A DNA stretch of 64,000 nucleotides, taken from NCBI RefSeq assembly GCF_004297125.1, contig NZ_SCVD01000001.1:248001-312000 (forward strand), given 5' to 3'. The notes beneath the pieces are model-generated. The model was given only the letters and a program-made list of their open reading frames with translations. It had not been told where the DNA came from and did no database searches. Shown here piece by piece: positions 48,602 through 58,406 of this stretch (its first letter is position 1; each line of letters starts with the position of its first letter). This stretch comes from Phenylobacterium sp. (lineage in GTDB: Bacteria > Pseudomonadota > Alphaproteobacteria > Caulobacterales > Caulobacteraceae). The translations under genes were made by a program, and so were the position numbers.

Positions 48602-50020
48602 CTATCGCTTGAGCTGTCCGTCCAGGTACTTCCGGATTCCCGGCCCATAGGGCGGGCGCATGGCCTGCAGCGGGCCGATGTCCTTCTTGATCTGGGTGTA
48701 GATGGCCTTGCGGTGGCTGAACTCGCGGAAGCCGTCGATCCCATGGTAGCTGCCCATGCCCGACGGGCCGACGCCGCCGAAGGGCAGGTCTTCCTGGGCC
48801 ACGTGGAAGATCACGTCGTTGATCGTGACGCCGCCCGGGGTGGTGGAGTTGAGCACTTTCTCGCGCTCGGCCGCGTCCTCGCCGAAGTAGTAGAGCCCCA
48901 GGGGCCGGTCGCGGCCGTTCACGAAGGCGATGGCCTCGTCGACGCTGCGGTAGCTCTTCACCGGCAGCACCGGGCCGAAAATCTCCTCCTGCATCACCTT
49001 CATGTCGTCGGTGGGCTCAAGGATCAGGGTCGGCGCGATCTTGCGGTGCTCCTGTTGGGAGAGGTCCTCGCCCTCAGGTTTCAGCTCGACGATGCGAGCG
49101 CCCTTGGCCCGGGCGTCGTCGATGTAGCCGGTGATCCGGTCGTAATGCCGCTGAGCGACGATGGCGGTGTAGTCCGGGTTGTCCTTGATGGTGGGGAACA
49201 TCTTCGCCACCGAGGCCCGGGCGGCGGCGACGAAGCCGTCGATCTTGTCGTGCGGCGCCAGGACATAGTCGGGGGCCAGGCAGATCTGCCCGGCGTTGAG
49301 GGTCTTGCCGTTCATGATCCGGGCGGCCGCCACGGTGAGGTCGGCCGACTTGCCCAGGATCACCGGGCTCTTGCCCCCCAGTTCCAGTGTCACCGGCACC
49401 AGGTTCTCGGCCGCCGCACGCATCACGTGCCGGGCGATGGAAGTCGCGCCGGTGAAGATCAGGTGGTCGAAGGCCAGGTGGGCGAAGGCCTCGCCGACCT
49501 CGGGCCCGCCGGTGATCACGGCGATCTCCTCCTCGGAGAACACCTTGCCCAACATGGTCTTCATCAGCTCGGAGGTGGCGGGCGTGTACTCGGACGGCTT
49601 GATCATCGCCCGGTTCCCCGCGGCCAGTATGCCGGCCAGGGGCGCGAAGGTCAGGTTCACCGGGAAGTTCCAGGGGCTGATGATCCCCACCACCCCCTTG
49701 GGTTGGAACCGGACCTCCGCCCTGGCGCCGAACAGGCCCAGGATGGCGGGCGTGGTCTTGCGCTTTTCGGGCTGCATCCACTTGGCGAGATGCGCCTTGG
49801 CGTGCTTCAGCGGCCCGATCGAGGCGGCGACGTCGGCGAAGGCGGAGGCCTCGCGGGAGCGGGAACCGAAGTCGGTGTTGAGCGCGTCCTCAATGGCCGT
49901 GCGGTGGTCGACCAGCAGGGCGATGCAGCGGTCGAGCCGCTCGATTCGCTGCTGGGCCGTGGGCGCGCGGTCGCGCAGGTGGGCCGCCTTCTGGCGCGCC
50001 AGGATGCCTTGCATGTCCAT
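48602..50020 (-). CDS. Aldehyde dehydrogenase, coniferyl aldehyde dehydrogenase-like
   Basis: 472 residues, soluble NAD(P)-dependent ALDH without signal. Catalytic Glu region is VTLELGGKSPVI and the Cys lies in NAGQICLAPDYVL; the Rossmann region reads IFTGATSIARHVMRAAAENL. The C-terminal half (HVAQEDLPFGGVGPSGMGSY, HGIDGFREFSHRKA) fits the CalB/fatty aldehyde type. It oxidises aromatic or long-chain aldehydes to acids. ATG at 50020 with GGGAG upstream; an extended in-frame start lacks a site. Confidence 0.9.
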   Translation of the reverse strand: MDMQGILARQKAAHLRDRAPTAQQRIERLDRCIALLVDHRTAIEDALNTDFGSRSREASAFADVAASIGPLKHAKAHLAKWMQPEKRKTTPAILGLFGARAEVRFQPKGVVGIISPWNFPVNLTFAPLAGILAAGNRAMIKPSEYTPATSELMKTMLGKVFSEEEIAVITGGPEVGEAFAHLAFDHLIFTGATSIARHVMRAAAENLVPVTLELGGKSPVILGKSADLTVAAARIMNGKTLNAGQICLAPDYVLAPHDKIDGFVAAARASVAKMFPTIKDNPDYTAIVAQRHYDRITGYIDDARAKGARIVELKPEGEDLSQQEHRKIAPTLILEPTDDMKVMQEEIFGPVLPVKSYRSVDEAIAFVNGRDRPLGLYYFGEDAAEREKVLNSTTPGGVTINDVIFHVAQEDLPFGGVGPSGMGSYHGIDGFREFSHRKAIYTQIKKDIGPLQAMRPPYGPGIRKYLDGQLKR

Positions 50021-50275
50021 GATGTCGTTCTCCCGTCGCCCGGGAGGTGACGGGCTTTCCGCCGGGGGCGTCAAGGCGCGTCTGGCCGGGCGTTCGATGG
50101 GTCCGTGTCGCGCCTGGTCCGCCTTCGACCAGGGGATGGTGTCGACTAGACCCTTGGCCAATAGGCCTCGGCGTCAACTTGGATGAACTTCCGGCGACGA
50201 GGCGGCGAGCTTTGGCCTCCTCCAAGGAGCAGATCCATGAAGACGACGATCGGCGATAGGTCCAGGAGCGCCAGC

Positions 50276-50530
50276 ATGACCAGCTTCACCAAGGACATCC
50301 TGCCGAAGTTCCGCCCAGAAGACATCGGCTGCATGCGCTCCATGGGCGTTCGGTTCGCCGATCCCAACTGGATGACGGATCCCGGCGGCGACGCCGACTA
50401 TCCCGACTACGCCAACGCGCGACGGGTGTTCGCCAAGCTGCAGGACGGCAGCATGCCGCCGGATGGCGCATGGTCCAGCGAATGGCTTGCGGCCTACGAG
50501 GCCTGGATCGCCGACGGCTTCAATCCTTAG
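50276..50530 (+). CDS. Small conserved hypothetical protein
   Basis: 84 residues from ATG 50276. The text FTKDILPKFRPEDIGCMRSM and DGSMPPDGAWSSEWLAAYEA resembles a family of small proteins often beginning with ...IRPLFRxxDxxxM, of unknown role. A second in-frame ATG at 50237 also has a good site (AAGGAG, 7 nt), so a 13-residue longer product is possible. The stop overlaps the convergent MmcQ gene. Confidence 0.65.
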   Translation: MTSFTKDILPKFRPEDIGCMRSMGVRFADPNWMTDPGGDADYPDYANARRVFAKLQDGSMPPDGAWSSEWLAAYEAWIADGFNP

Positions 50531-50867
50531 ACATAGCCGCCGCCTCCAGCACCGGCCGGCTGACCTTCTTGGGCACGATCTGGGACCAGGCTTCGAGGAC
50601 CAGGTCGGTGAGTTCATCCTCATCGAGGTGCGCGAGCTCGACGTAGCTCCAGTACACTGTCGCCACCGGGCACTTGCTGAAGGTCTCGGGGCGGATCTCG
50701 AACAGCAGCTCCTGGTGGCCCCGGTCGAGCTTCAGGATCGCGCGGCCGTCGAGGGCGAGCGCGAAGGTCTTCTTGCCGACGTTGAACCAGGGATTGCCCT
50801 TGTAGGTCACCTCGTGGGCGCCGGGCAGGCTCAGCGCTAGGCGGCGGAGGTCGCCAAGGTCCGAGAT
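50520..50867 (-). CDS. MmcQ/YjbR family DNA-binding protein, probable AUC start
   Basis: 115 residues. The MmcQ/YjbR fold is seen in [20 protein letters not shown], then WFNVGKKTFALALDGRAILK and YWSYVELAHLDEDELTDLVL. No ATG, GTG or TTG lies in frame near the expected N-terminus. An ATC at 50867-50865 with GAGGAGG at 7-nt spacing aligns with the usual Met. Its 5' end lies inside the purB 3' end (30-nt overlap, different frame), so translational coupling is likely. It overlaps the small plus-strand gene by 11 nt at its stop. Confidence 0.82.
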   Translation of the reverse strand: MSDLGDLRRLALSLPGAHEVTYKGNPWFNVGKKTFALALDGRAILKLDRGHQELLFEIRPETFSKCPVATVYWSYVELAHLDEDELTDLVLEAWSQIVPKKVSRPVLEAAAMSKD

Positions 50868-52180
50868 GCTTTCGCCTCCTCGTGCTCGCCGAACACCCGG
50901 GCGAAAACGCGGTCCACGTTCTTGAAATGATAGCCCAGGTCGAAGAGCTGTTCGAGCTCGGAGTCCGCCAGGGTGATCTCGGGATCGGCCTTCAGGAAGT
51001 CGAGGAAGTTCCCTTCGCCCCGCCACACCTTCATGGCGTTGCGCTGGACGGCGGCATAGCTGTCCTCGCGGCTGAGCCCCTTCTGGGTCAGGCCCAGCAG
51101 CACGCGCTGCGAGTGGACCAGGCCGCCCAGGCGGTCGAGGTTCCGGGCCATGTTCTCAGGGTAGATCACCAGCCGCTCGACCACGCTGGCCAGGCGGCGA
51201 AGCGCGAAATCCAGGTGTACGGTGGCGTCGGGGCAGATGCCGCGCTCGACCGAGGAGTGGCTGATGTCGCGCTCGTGCCACAGCGCCACGTTCTCCATCG
51301 CCGGCACGACGGCCGAGCGGACCAGGCGGGCCAAGCCGGTCAGGTTCTCGGTGAGGATCGGGTTGCGCTTGTGCGGCATGGCCGACGAGCCCTTCTGGCC
51401 CACGTCGAACGGCTCTTCCGCCTCCAGCACTTCTGTTCGCTGGAGATGCCGGATCTCGATCGCCAGGCGCTCGATGGAACTGGCGACGACGGCCAGGGCC
51501 GCGAAATAGGCGGCGTGGCGGTCGCGCGGGATCACCTGGGTGGAGACCGGCTCCACGGCCAGGCCCATCTTGTCGGCGACGTAGGCTTCCACCTCGGGCG
51601 CCACATTGGCGAAGGTGCCGACCGCGCCGGAGATCGCGCAGGTGGCGATCTCGAACTTGGCCATCGCCAGCCGCTCCTTCGCGCGCTGGAACTCCGCATA
51701 GTGGCCTGCGAGCTTCAGGCCGAAGGTGGTGGGTTCGGCGTGGATGCCGTGGCTGCGGCCGACGGTGGGGGTCATCCGGTGTTCGTAAGCGCGCTTCTTC
51801 AGCGCTTCGAGCACCATGTCGGTATCCTCGATCAGCAGGTCGGTGGCGCGGACGAGCTGGACGGCGAGGGTGGTGTCGTTGACGTCGGAGGACGTCATGC
51901 CCTGGTGCAGGAAGCGGGCCTCGGGGCCCACGATCTCGGTCACGTGGGTGAGGAAGGCGATGACGTCGTGCTTCACCTCGCGCTCGATCTCGTCGATGCG
52001 GTCGGCGTCCCAGACCGCGTCGCGGCCCTTCTCCCAGATGACCCGGGCGGCCTCCTTGGGGATCACGCCCAGGTCTGCCATGGCGTCGGCGGCGTGGGCC
52101 TCGATCTCGAACATGATCTTGAAACGCGTCTGGGGGGCCCAGATCGCAGCGGCTTCCTTGCGGGCGTAACGGGGGATCAT
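50837..52180 (-). CDS. purB: Adenylosuccinate lyase
   Basis: 447 residues. Fumarase/aspartase superfamily signature [18 protein letters not shown] and the general motif [15 protein letters not shown]. Cleaves SAICAR and adenylosuccinate. The start at [10 protein letters not shown] is favoured; an in-frame ATG at 52210 is possible. A perfect 14-bp hairpin ends at the start codon, so the initiator AT is paired. MmcQ starts inside its 3' end. Confidence 0.97.
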   Translation of the reverse strand: MIPRYARKEAAAIWAPQTRFKIMFEIEAHAADAMADLGVIPKEAARVIWEKGRDAVWDADRIDEIEREVKHDVIAFLTHVTEIVGPEARFLHQGMTSSDVNDTTLAVQLVRATDLLIEDTDMVLEALKKRAYEHRMTPTVGRSHGIHAEPTTFGLKLAGHYAEFQRAKERLAMAKFEIATCAISGAVGTFANVAPEVEAYVADKMGLAVEPVSTQVIPRDRHAAYFAALAVVASSIERLAIEIRHLQRTEVLEAEEPFDVGQKGSSAMPHKRNPILTENLTGLARLVRSAVVPAMENVALWHERDISHSSVERGICPDATVHLDFALRRLASVVERLVIYPENMARNLDRLGGLVHSQRVLLGLTQKGLSREDSYAAVQRNAMKVWRGEGNFLDFLKADPEITLADSELEQLFDLGYHFKNVDRVFARVFGEHEEAKASRTLATSAA

Positions 52181-52210
52181 GGGCGGGGTGTCTGACGACA
52201 CCCCGCCCAT
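52179..52210. repeat. Perfect hairpin at the purB start (copy 1)
   Basis: ATGGGCGGGGTGTC-TGAC-GACACCCCGCCCAT, 14 bp, 4-nt loop. It overlaps the AT of the purB initiator and is followed by GTCAACC on the plus strand. Related to the hairpin at 52235-52263. Confidence 0.75.
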
Positions 52211-52234
52211 GTCAACCTTGGCCTAGGAAGAGGG

Positions 52235-52263
52235 GGGCGGGGGTGTCTTCCGAGCCCCCGCCC
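52235..52263. repeat. Related hairpin (copy 2) between TonB receptor and purB
   Basis: GGGCGGGGG-N11-CCCCCGCCC, 9 bp, followed by AAGTCAACC where copy 1 has ATGTCAACC. The flanks and much of the loop correspond to copy 1, so this looks like a tandem duplicate. Likely terminator or attenuator for the receptor mRNA. Confidence 0.65.
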
Positions 52264-52275
52264 AAGTCAACCCAA

Positions 52276-55110
52276 CTAGTGCCGGTAGGACAGCCGGAAG
52301 TACATGAAGCGGCCCGGCGCGTCATAGGCGTTCGGGTCGTAGTTGTTCAGGCTGCAGGTGACGCAGCCCGGCGGGTCCTTGTCGAACAGGTTGTTGACCC
52401 CGACCGCGAACGACAGGCCGTCGTCGAGGAAGCTGGGCGCCCAACGGATCTGGGCGTCGGCGTAGAGCCGCGATTCCAGCTTGTTGGGGTCGCCGGCTTC
52501 CTGGACGGAGTCGATGTAGCGTCCGCTGACGGTGGCGCCGAAGTCCCCCTTGTCCCAGTCGAGCATCAGGTTCGACTTCCACTTCGGATAGGCCTGGTCG
52601 GGGCTGCCGCGCTCCGTGCCCTCACGCTCGATCGGGATCAGGCCGCTGGAGGCCGGGACGTACTCGGTGAACTCGAGCAGGCGGCTGGTGTACCAGTGGA
52701 CGCCGAACTGACCGAAGCTCCACTCCGGCGAGGTCCAGATGAGGTTGAGGTCGAGGGACCGGGTCTTGATGCCGCCGATGTTGATCAGCGGGTTGGCGAT
52801 CCCGATGACCTGGCCCGAGGCGCTGCGGGTGATCGTGGCGCAGGACAGGGCGTCGGCCGTCTGGGCGCAGCGGTCCAGCAGGGACTGGCCGTTCTGGGCC
52901 TGGATGGCGTCGTCCAGCTTGATCTGCGAGTAGGCGACCTCGACCGAACCGCCGCTGGCCCAGCTCTGGTCCTTCAGCCACGACGGGGCCCACACGCCGC
53001 TGAAGTTCCAGCTCTTGCTGGTCTCCGGCTTGAGGTTGGTGTTGCCGCTGGTGATGACGCCGATCTGCGCATTGAGCTGGGTGTAGCTGCCGTTGGCCGG
53101 GACGCCGGCGGCGATGCAGTTGGCGCGGACATTGGCCGGGGTGGCGGCGCTGAAGCCCGAGCAGGGATCGACGACCACCTGGTCGAAGCGGGAGGCGCTG
53201 CCGAACAGTTCGCCGATCGAGGGGCTGCGGAAGCCCTCGCCGTACGAGCCGCGCAGCACCACGTCCTCGACCGGACGCCAGGACAGGCCCGCCTTGTAGG
53301 TCGAGCCGGTTCCGGACGTCGAATAGTCGAACCAGCGGCCGGCGACGGAGGCGTCCAGGCGGTTGAAGAACGGCATGTCCGCCAGCAGCGGGATGCGCAG
53401 TTCGCCATAGGCTTCCTTGACCGTGATCTCGCCGCTCGCGGGTTGAGCGGGAATATCGGACGAGAGGCCCGCCGCGACGATGGCGTCCGGCCGGAAGTAG
53501 CCTTCGTTCTTGCGGCGCTCGACGCCCGCGGCGAAGGCCAGGGGACCGGCCGGCAGGTCGAAGAGGTCACCGGTCAGGTTCGCCGAGAAGTCGGTCAGCT
53601 TCTGCTGCGACACGTCGTGCTGGGTGAAGCCGATGAAGGCCAGCATGGCCGGGGTGATCGTGCCCGCCCCGCCGAAGATGTTCAGCGGGGTGCAGGCTCC
53701 GGTGCAGAGCGCGACCGGGCCCAGGGCCTGCTGCACGCGCTGCGCGTTCACGTTGCCGGTGAAGGTCTGCTCCGCGTGGTTGCGCGAATAGACGCCGTTG
53801 ATGTCCCAGTTCCAGGTCTTCTCGCCGACGTCGAAGGCGCCGGACAGGGTGCCGGTGACGTTCCAGGTGTCGACTTCCTGCGAGTAGTGGCGCGGCCCCG
53901 CCTCGACCAGACGGCGGCCGATGAAGGCGTATGTGCCGTTCTGCAGCGTGAAGCCGAAGGGGTTGAAGGGGTTGGTCGCGTCGATGCTGACCGTGTCCAG
54001 CAGGTTGCCGTTGCCGGCGTCCGGGCCCACGAACAGCGGCAACGGGGCGGCCTGGTTGGCCGACTTGCGCTGGGTGTAGCTGGAGCGGACGCGGAGTTGG
54101 ACCTTGTCGGTGATGTCCTGGACCACCGAGCCGAACAGGCTGACCCGCTCGGACGGGATGGTGATGTAGTTGAACGGCTGGAAGTTGAAGCGGTCGGCGG
54201 TGGTGAAGCCCTTGAAGCTGGACGCCGCGCCCGTCGGATCGGCGGCGGTGTAGACGGGCCGCTGGCCGGGCTGCAGCGCCTGCTTGAGGGTCAGGTTCAG
54301 GTCCTGGCCGGTGTTGGGATCGCTGACGATGAAGCGGCCGAGCGGGGTGCCGGAGGAGCAGCCGCCGTCGCAGACCGTGCCGTAGGGCGCGGGGAAGCGG
54401 CTGATGGCGCGGTCGCCGGCGAACACCGGATCCTGCTTGAAGTAGCCGCCGCCCACGACGATGTGGGTCGAGCCCGACGCGACGCCCCAGGAGACGTCGT
54501 ATTGCTGGTTGAAGCCGTCGCTGTGATCCGTGGTCCCGAGCTGGGCGGTGGCGGTGAAGCCTTCCTGGCGATCCTTGGTGATGATGTTCACGACGCCGGC
54601 GATGGCGTCGGAGCCATAGATCGGCGAGGCGCCTTCCTGCAGCACTTCCATCCGGCTGATCATCGCGGTCGGGATGGTGTTCAGGTCGACCGAGCCCGGG
54701 ACGCCCGAGGCCGCGGCCCCCGGCACCCAGCGCAGGCCGTCGACCAACACCAGCACGCGGCGGCTGGAGAGGTAGCGCAGGTCGACCTCCGCCGAGCCGG
54801 CGCCGACGCCGCCGCCGTCCGGCGGGTTGCCCAGGTTGCCGGAGTTGTTGAACTTGGAGTTCAGGCCGCCGCCGGCCGACGGAATCCGCTGGAGGACATC
54901 GACCGTCGAGGTGAGGCCCTGTTTGGCGACCAGCGCCTCATCGATCTGGACCACGGGCTGGGCCTGGTCGAGCGGACTGGTGCGGATCCGCGAGCCGGTG
55001 ACGACCACCTCTTCCACGGCGGAGCCCGTCTGGGCCGATGCCGCGCCTATTCCAGCGCCCAGGGCAAGCAGGACCGCCCATGAAGCGGCCTGCGCAAGTT
55101 GGTTTCGCAT
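52276..55110 (-). CDS. TonB-dependent receptor (large)
   Basis: 944 residues. A signal peptide ends near ASAQ. Plug start [20 protein letters not shown], then [40 protein letters not shown] and a barrel ending in FRLSYRH. The VVVTGSRI plug and length are typical of the oar-like/iron or polymer receptors of Caulobacterales. No transporter neighbour indicates a substrate. ATG 55110 chosen over an in-frame ATG nine codons upstream. Confidence 0.94.
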   Translation of the reverse strand: MRNQLAQAASWAVLLALGAGIGAASAQTGSAVEEVVVTGSRIRTSPLDQAQPVVQIDEALVAKQGLTSTVDVLQRIPSAGGGLNSKFNNSGNLGNPPDGGGVGAGSAEVDLRYLSSRRVLVLVDGLRWVPGAAASGVPGSVDLNTIPTAMISRMEVLQEGASPIYGSDAIAGVVNIITKDRQEGFTATAQLGTTDHSDGFNQQYDVSWGVASGSTHIVVGGGYFKQDPVFAGDRAISRFPAPYGTVCDGGCSSGTPLGRFIVSDPNTGQDLNLTLKQALQPGQRPVYTAADPTGAASSFKGFTTADRFNFQPFNYITIPSERVSLFGSVVQDITDKVQLRVRSSYTQRKSANQAAPLPLFVGPDAGNGNLLDTVSIDATNPFNPFGFTLQNGTYAFIGRRLVEAGPRHYSQEVDTWNVTGTLSGAFDVGEKTWNWDINGVYSRNHAEQTFTGNVNAQRVQQALGPVALCTGACTPLNIFGGAGTITPAMLAFIGFTQHDVSQQKLTDFSANLTGDLFDLPAGPLAFAAGVERRKNEGYFRPDAIVAAGLSSDIPAQPASGEITVKEAYGELRIPLLADMPFFNRLDASVAGRWFDYSTSGTGSTYKAGLSWRPVEDVVLRGSYGEGFRSPSIGELFGSASRFDQVVVDPCSGFSAATPANVRANCIAAGVPANGSYTQLNAQIGVITSGNTNLKPETSKSWNFSGVWAPSWLKDQSWASGGSVEVAYSQIKLDDAIQAQNGQSLLDRCAQTADALSCATITRSASGQVIGIANPLINIGGIKTRSLDLNLIWTSPEWSFGQFGVHWYTSRLLEFTEYVPASSGLIPIEREGTERGSPDQAYPKWKSNLMLDWDKGDFGATVSGRYIDSVQEAGDPNKLESRLYADAQIRWAPSFLDDGLSFAVGVNNLFDKDPPGCVTCSLNNYDPNAYDAPGRFMYFRLSYRH

Positions 55111-55216
55111 GAACTGATCTCCCCACACCCGGCCCACGCCGGGGGTTCATGAAGGAGAGATGACCATTTCAGCGACGATTCATGTCAACCCTGCAACACG
55201 CCTTTGAGGGGAACAT

Positions 55217-55864
55217 TTATCGGATGGGTTGCAGCCGGGCCACAACACGCGCCCGGCGTCGCAAGGTCCGGCCGGCCAGGCCGAAGCCCGTGATCATCAG
55301 GGCCCAGCTCGCCGGTTCCGGGGCGGCGGAGGCTTCAAGGTCCGCGCCCCTGCCGGGCAGGTCCGTGCCGGCGATGCCTTCCATCTCGAAGCCGTCCTCG
55401 CCCTGGAAGCCGGAGTCCGGCGCGCTGAAGGCGCTGAAGCCGCCGCCGCCGCCCTTTTTCGGAGCGTAGATCTCGAGCAGCAGGGTCAGGTCGCCATCCT
55501 CGGGGTTCCAGGTGAAGGCCTCGCCCGAGAAGCTCAGTTCGTCGCCGCCGATTCCGGCCATCATGTAGCTGCCCCAAGAGCCGAGCTCCGCGCCGTTCAG
55601 GGTGAAGCTGATGCGGAAGGTGGAGCTGTCCAGGCTGCCCAGGATCCCGCGGTCCATCAGCAGCTTGCCGATGGTCATCGGGCCTGCAGCGTCCTTGGCG
55701 CTCCATGTCTGGGTGAAGACGCCCTTGTCGTTGAAGCAGGTGGCCTTGCCGCAGCTTTCGTTCCAGTTCGCGTTCAGCACGGTGGCCGCGTAGGCGGGCG
55801 CGCTGGCGGCGGCGAGCGTCACCGCCGCAGCGGCTGCGGATACCGTCGTCAGGAGGTCGCGCAT
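55217..55864 (-). CDS. PEPxxWA-CTERM sorting-domain surface protein
   Basis: 215 residues. A signal peptide ends near APAYA. The body has one Cys pair (ESCGKATCFNDKG), a Gly-rich stretch and no enzyme motif. The tail APEPASWALMITGFGLAGRT with LRRRAR is the PEPxxWA signal. Start MRDLL has GGGGA 5 nt upstream; ATG 55876 sits in a palindrome. The gene is between the large TonB receptor and an MFS gene, all minus strand. Confidence 0.85.
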   Translation of the reverse strand: MRDLLTTVSAAAAAVTLAAASAPAYAATVLNANWNESCGKATCFNDKGVFTQTWSAKDAAGPMTIGKLLMDRGILGSLDSSTFRISFTLNGAELGSWGSYMMAGIGGDELSFSGEAFTWNPEDGDLTLLLEIYAPKKGGGGGFSAFSAPDSGFQGEDGFEMEGIAGTDLPGRGADLEASAAPEPASWALMITGFGLAGRTLRRRARVVARLQPIR

Positions 55865-55872
55865 CTGATTCC

Positions 55873-55889
55873 CCATCGATGATCGATGG
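55873..55889. promoter_or_regulatory. Palindrome CCATCGAT-G-ATCGATGG
   Basis: Perfect 8-bp arms around one base, 9 nt before the PEP-CTERM start and overlapping its alternative start. Candidate operator or 5'-UTR hairpin. Confidence 0.5.
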
Positions 55890-56004
55890 CAGGATGCTCA
55901 CCCTATGGTGGAGCTGCAAGCAGTCGCCCCCTCAGGGCGAGCCGGATTCCCGCGGCAGGGGTTTTTTGGCCACACCTTTCGCGCGAGTTGCTGCGCGCCG
56001 GGCC

Positions 56005-57528
56005 TCAGCCCGCCGCACGCGCCGCCGCGTCGCCGGCGTCGGCGGCGGCCCGGGCCCTGGCGATGTCCTTCGGCAGGGTGATCGCCGCCAGCAGGTAGTG
56101 GACGCCGGCCCAGGCGTAGATCAGCAGGTTGGCGAGCAAGCCGGTGCGCGTGCCCTCGGCCATGGCGGCCGGGCAGGCGGCCGCCAGCTCCGCCGACGAG
56201 CCAGCCGGCGCGACGCCGCCCTTGCACACCGAGAGGAAGTCGCCGGCCATGCCCTTGGCGGTGAAGGCGGCGCGCGCGAACTGGTCGATGCACCAGCCGC
56301 AGAAGGGTGGGCCGAAGCCGAGGGCGATCAGGTTCAGCACGAAGAACAGCAGGGCCACGGCGGTGGCGCGCATGCGCACGTCCATGGCGTTCTGCACCAC
56401 CCCGAAGGTGGGGCCCAGGTAGGTGTAGTGCAGCAGGCCGGCCAGCAGCCAGAACGGCACCGCGAGCTGCCAGACGTCGCGCGAGAAGGCGATGAGGTAG
56501 AGCGGCGTGGCGATGAGCAGGCCGATCCCCGGCACCAGCGCATACCAGCGGGTGTTGCGCTTGGACGCCCAGTCCGTGAGGAAGCCGCCCAGCAGCGTGC
56601 CCGCCCCGTTGGCGACGCCCGCCACCAGCCCAACCAGCAGGCCCACGGTGGCCAGGTCGAGCCCGAACTGGCGCACGAAGTACGGCGGCACGTATTGGCC
56701 GGTGCCATAGCCGGCGAAGCTGGCCATGGTGATGCCGGCGATCATGTGGAACATGCCCCACGAGCCGAACAGGCGCTTGGCCACCGCGCCCATGGAGGGG
56801 GCCGGCGCGGGGCCGGCCTGGGCGTGATCGGGCGCGGATGGCGCACCGGACTCCGAAGCCTCGCGGCCCACGGCGGCGGCGGGCTCAGCCTCGACGAGGC
56901 CGGAATGGCGGTCGCTCCAACCGCGCGGCGGCTCCTTGACGATCAGCTTGATGGCGATCGCCACCAGCACGCCGGGCAGACCCACCAGCATGAAGGCCGC
57001 CTGCCAGGAGACGTTCTGGGCGATCCATCCGCCGGCGATCGCCCCGAACATGGTGCCCAGCGGGATGCCGAAGGCGTAGATCGACAGCGCCGAAGCGCGT
57101 TTCTTGGGCTCGAAATAGTCGCTGATCAGGCTGTGCGCCGGCGGCGACAGGCCGGCTTCGCCCACGCCCACGCCCACCCGGTAGAGCAGGAGTTGCACGA
57201 ACGAGGTCGCCGTTCCGCACAGGGCGGTGAAGGCCGACCACACCACGATGGCGATGGCGATGATGTTCACACGGCTCTTGCGCTCGGCGAGGCGGGCGAT
57301 CGGGATGCCTAGCGTCGTGTAGAGCAGCGCGAACGACAGCCCGCCCAGCCAGCCGAGCTGCTGGTCGCTGAGCTGGAGATCCACTTTGATCGCCTGGCCG
57401 ATGGTCGAGATGATCGTCCGGTCGATGAAATTGAACGTGTAGGCGACCACCAGCAGCCACAGCACGGTATTGCGGTAGGCGGGCGTGAAGCTTGGGGACC
57501 CGCCCCCGGTCGTGTTGGCTGGCGGCAT
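56005..57528 (-). CDS. MFS transporter, spinster-like
   Basis: 507 residues with about 12 membrane segments and a long hydrophilic loop between the halves (Pro/Ala-rich, about 215-248). Sequences such as NFIDRTIISTIGQAIKVDLQ and GVGEAGLSPPAHSLISDYFE fit the spinster-type MFS group found beside catabolic genes in Caulobacterales and sphingomonads. The cytoplasmic loop between TM2 and TM3 has RLAERKSR. Substrate unknown; no catabolic genes adjoin. Confidence 0.9.
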   Translation of the reverse strand: MPPANTTGGGSPSFTPAYRNTVLWLLVVAYTFNFIDRTIISTIGQAIKVDLQLSDQQLGWLGGLSFALLYTTLGIPIARLAERKSRVNIIAIAIVVWSAFTALCGTATSFVQLLLYRVGVGVGEAGLSPPAHSLISDYFEPKKRASALSIYAFGIPLGTMFGAIAGGWIAQNVSWQAAFMLVGLPGVLVAIAIKLIVKEPPRGWSDRHSGLVEAEPAAAVGREASESGAPSAPDHAQAGPAPAPSMGAVAKRLFGSWGMFHMIAGITMASFAGYGTGQYVPPYFVRQFGLDLATVGLLVGLVAGVANGAGTLLGGFLTDWASKRNTRWYALVPGIGLLIATPLYLIAFSRDVWQLAVPFWLLAGLLHYTYLGPTFGVVQNAMDVRMRATAVALLFFVLNLIALGFGPPFCGWCIDQFARAAFTAKGMAGDFLSVCKGGVAPAGSSAELAAACPAAMAEGTRTGLLANLLIYAWAGVHYLLAAITLPKDIARARAAADAGDAAARAAG

Positions 57529-57651
57529 GGTCTGGCGGCTCCCCTGGGCCCTCTCGACGCGAACAGCGCGGGAGGCCTGTTGTGGTTGGGGGCGAGGTTA
57601 GGGCGCCGTTTGAGCGAGCGGTAGGGGGGCTGACGTGAGGTCCGCGCGGGT

Positions 57652-58389
57652 TCAGCGCCGCGAGCGCGACACCACGTCCGTCCAGCGCCAGTCGCCCGAA
57701 CCCATGACGACGCGCGCCGAGCCCGGCCCGTCGTTGAGCGACAGCGAGACCAGGCCACGGACCCGCTCGGCGCGGCAGGCCTCGGGCGCGAAGGCGACTT
57801 CCCACATGATTGCCTCGCGCACCGCGGCGAGGCCGTTGCCGTCCTGGCCGGGATGGCGGACCCAGTCGCCGTTCCACACCCGAATCGCGCGGCCCCGGTG
57901 GGCGTCGGCCATGGCCGCCTGCACGCGGCGATCCTTGCGCAGCTTGCCCTGCAGCCAACTGAGCATGTTGCAGGATCGGCCGCCGCCGCCGCCCGAGTCG
58001 GCGGTCGCCGCCGAGGCCAGCTCGGCGTCGCTGACTTCGGCGTCCGGATTGGTCTGTTGGCCGGTTTCCGCGACCAGGACGGCTACCTCCGGCGGGGCGG
58101 GCGCGGGGCGCGCGATGGCCTTTCGGGGCGGCGACGGCTTCTCGACCGGGGCCGCCCTGGGCTTGGGAGGCGTCGGAGCTGGAGGTTCCGGCGCGGGCTT
58201 GGGCACGGGCGGGGCCGGAGGCTCCGGCTGCAGCTGAATGAGCTGCACGATCATGGGCGGCGGCTCGGCCACCGGCGAATCCGGCTGGGCCCGAACGAGC
58301 ACCAGCAGGATCACCAGATGGCCGGCGACGCTCGCGGCCGCCGTGAGCAGGCGATTCCGCTTCGCCGATTGGCGACGGGCCTGCGCCAC
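57652..58389 (-). CDS. Proline-rich TonB-like single-pass protein
   Basis: 245 residues from GTG. One hydrophobic helix (about residues 18-34) follows a basic N-terminus. Residues 43-105 are Pro/Lys-rich (PPAPPVPKPAPEPPAPTPPK), a periplasm-spanning linker as in TonB/TolA. The C-terminal 110 residues (CNMLSWLQGKLRKDRRVQAA, then AIMWEVAFAPEACRAERVRG) form a domain I do not recognise as a canonical TonB end. The OmpA lipoprotein gene lies 17 nt upstream on the same strand, so an envelope function is likely. Confidence 0.75.
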   Translation of the reverse strand: MAQARRQSAKRNRLLTAAASVAGHLVILLVLVRAQPDSPVAEPPPMIVQLIQLQPEPPAPPVPKPAPEPPAPTPPKPRAAPVEKPSPPRKAIARPAPAPPEVAVLVAETGQQTNPDAEVSDAELASAATADSGGGGGRSCNMLSWLQGKLRKDRRVQAAMADAHRGRAIRVWNGDWVRHPGQDGNGLAAVREAIMWEVAFAPEACRAERVRGLVSLSLNDGPGSARVVMGSGDWRWTDVVSRSRR

Positions 58390-58406
58390 GGGGCCTAGGC
58401 GTCCGC

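Noticed and set aside
52181..52210. purB start at the upstream ATG (52210)
   Set aside because: The ten extra residues come from the hairpin arms and loop. [10 protein letters not shown] is the usual family start.
52243..55083. 946-residue open frame on the plus strand opposite the large TonB receptor
   Set aside because: It follows the GC-rich antisense frame of the receptor and is rich in Arg, Ala, Val, Gly and Asp without domain. The receptor has signal peptide, plug and barrel.
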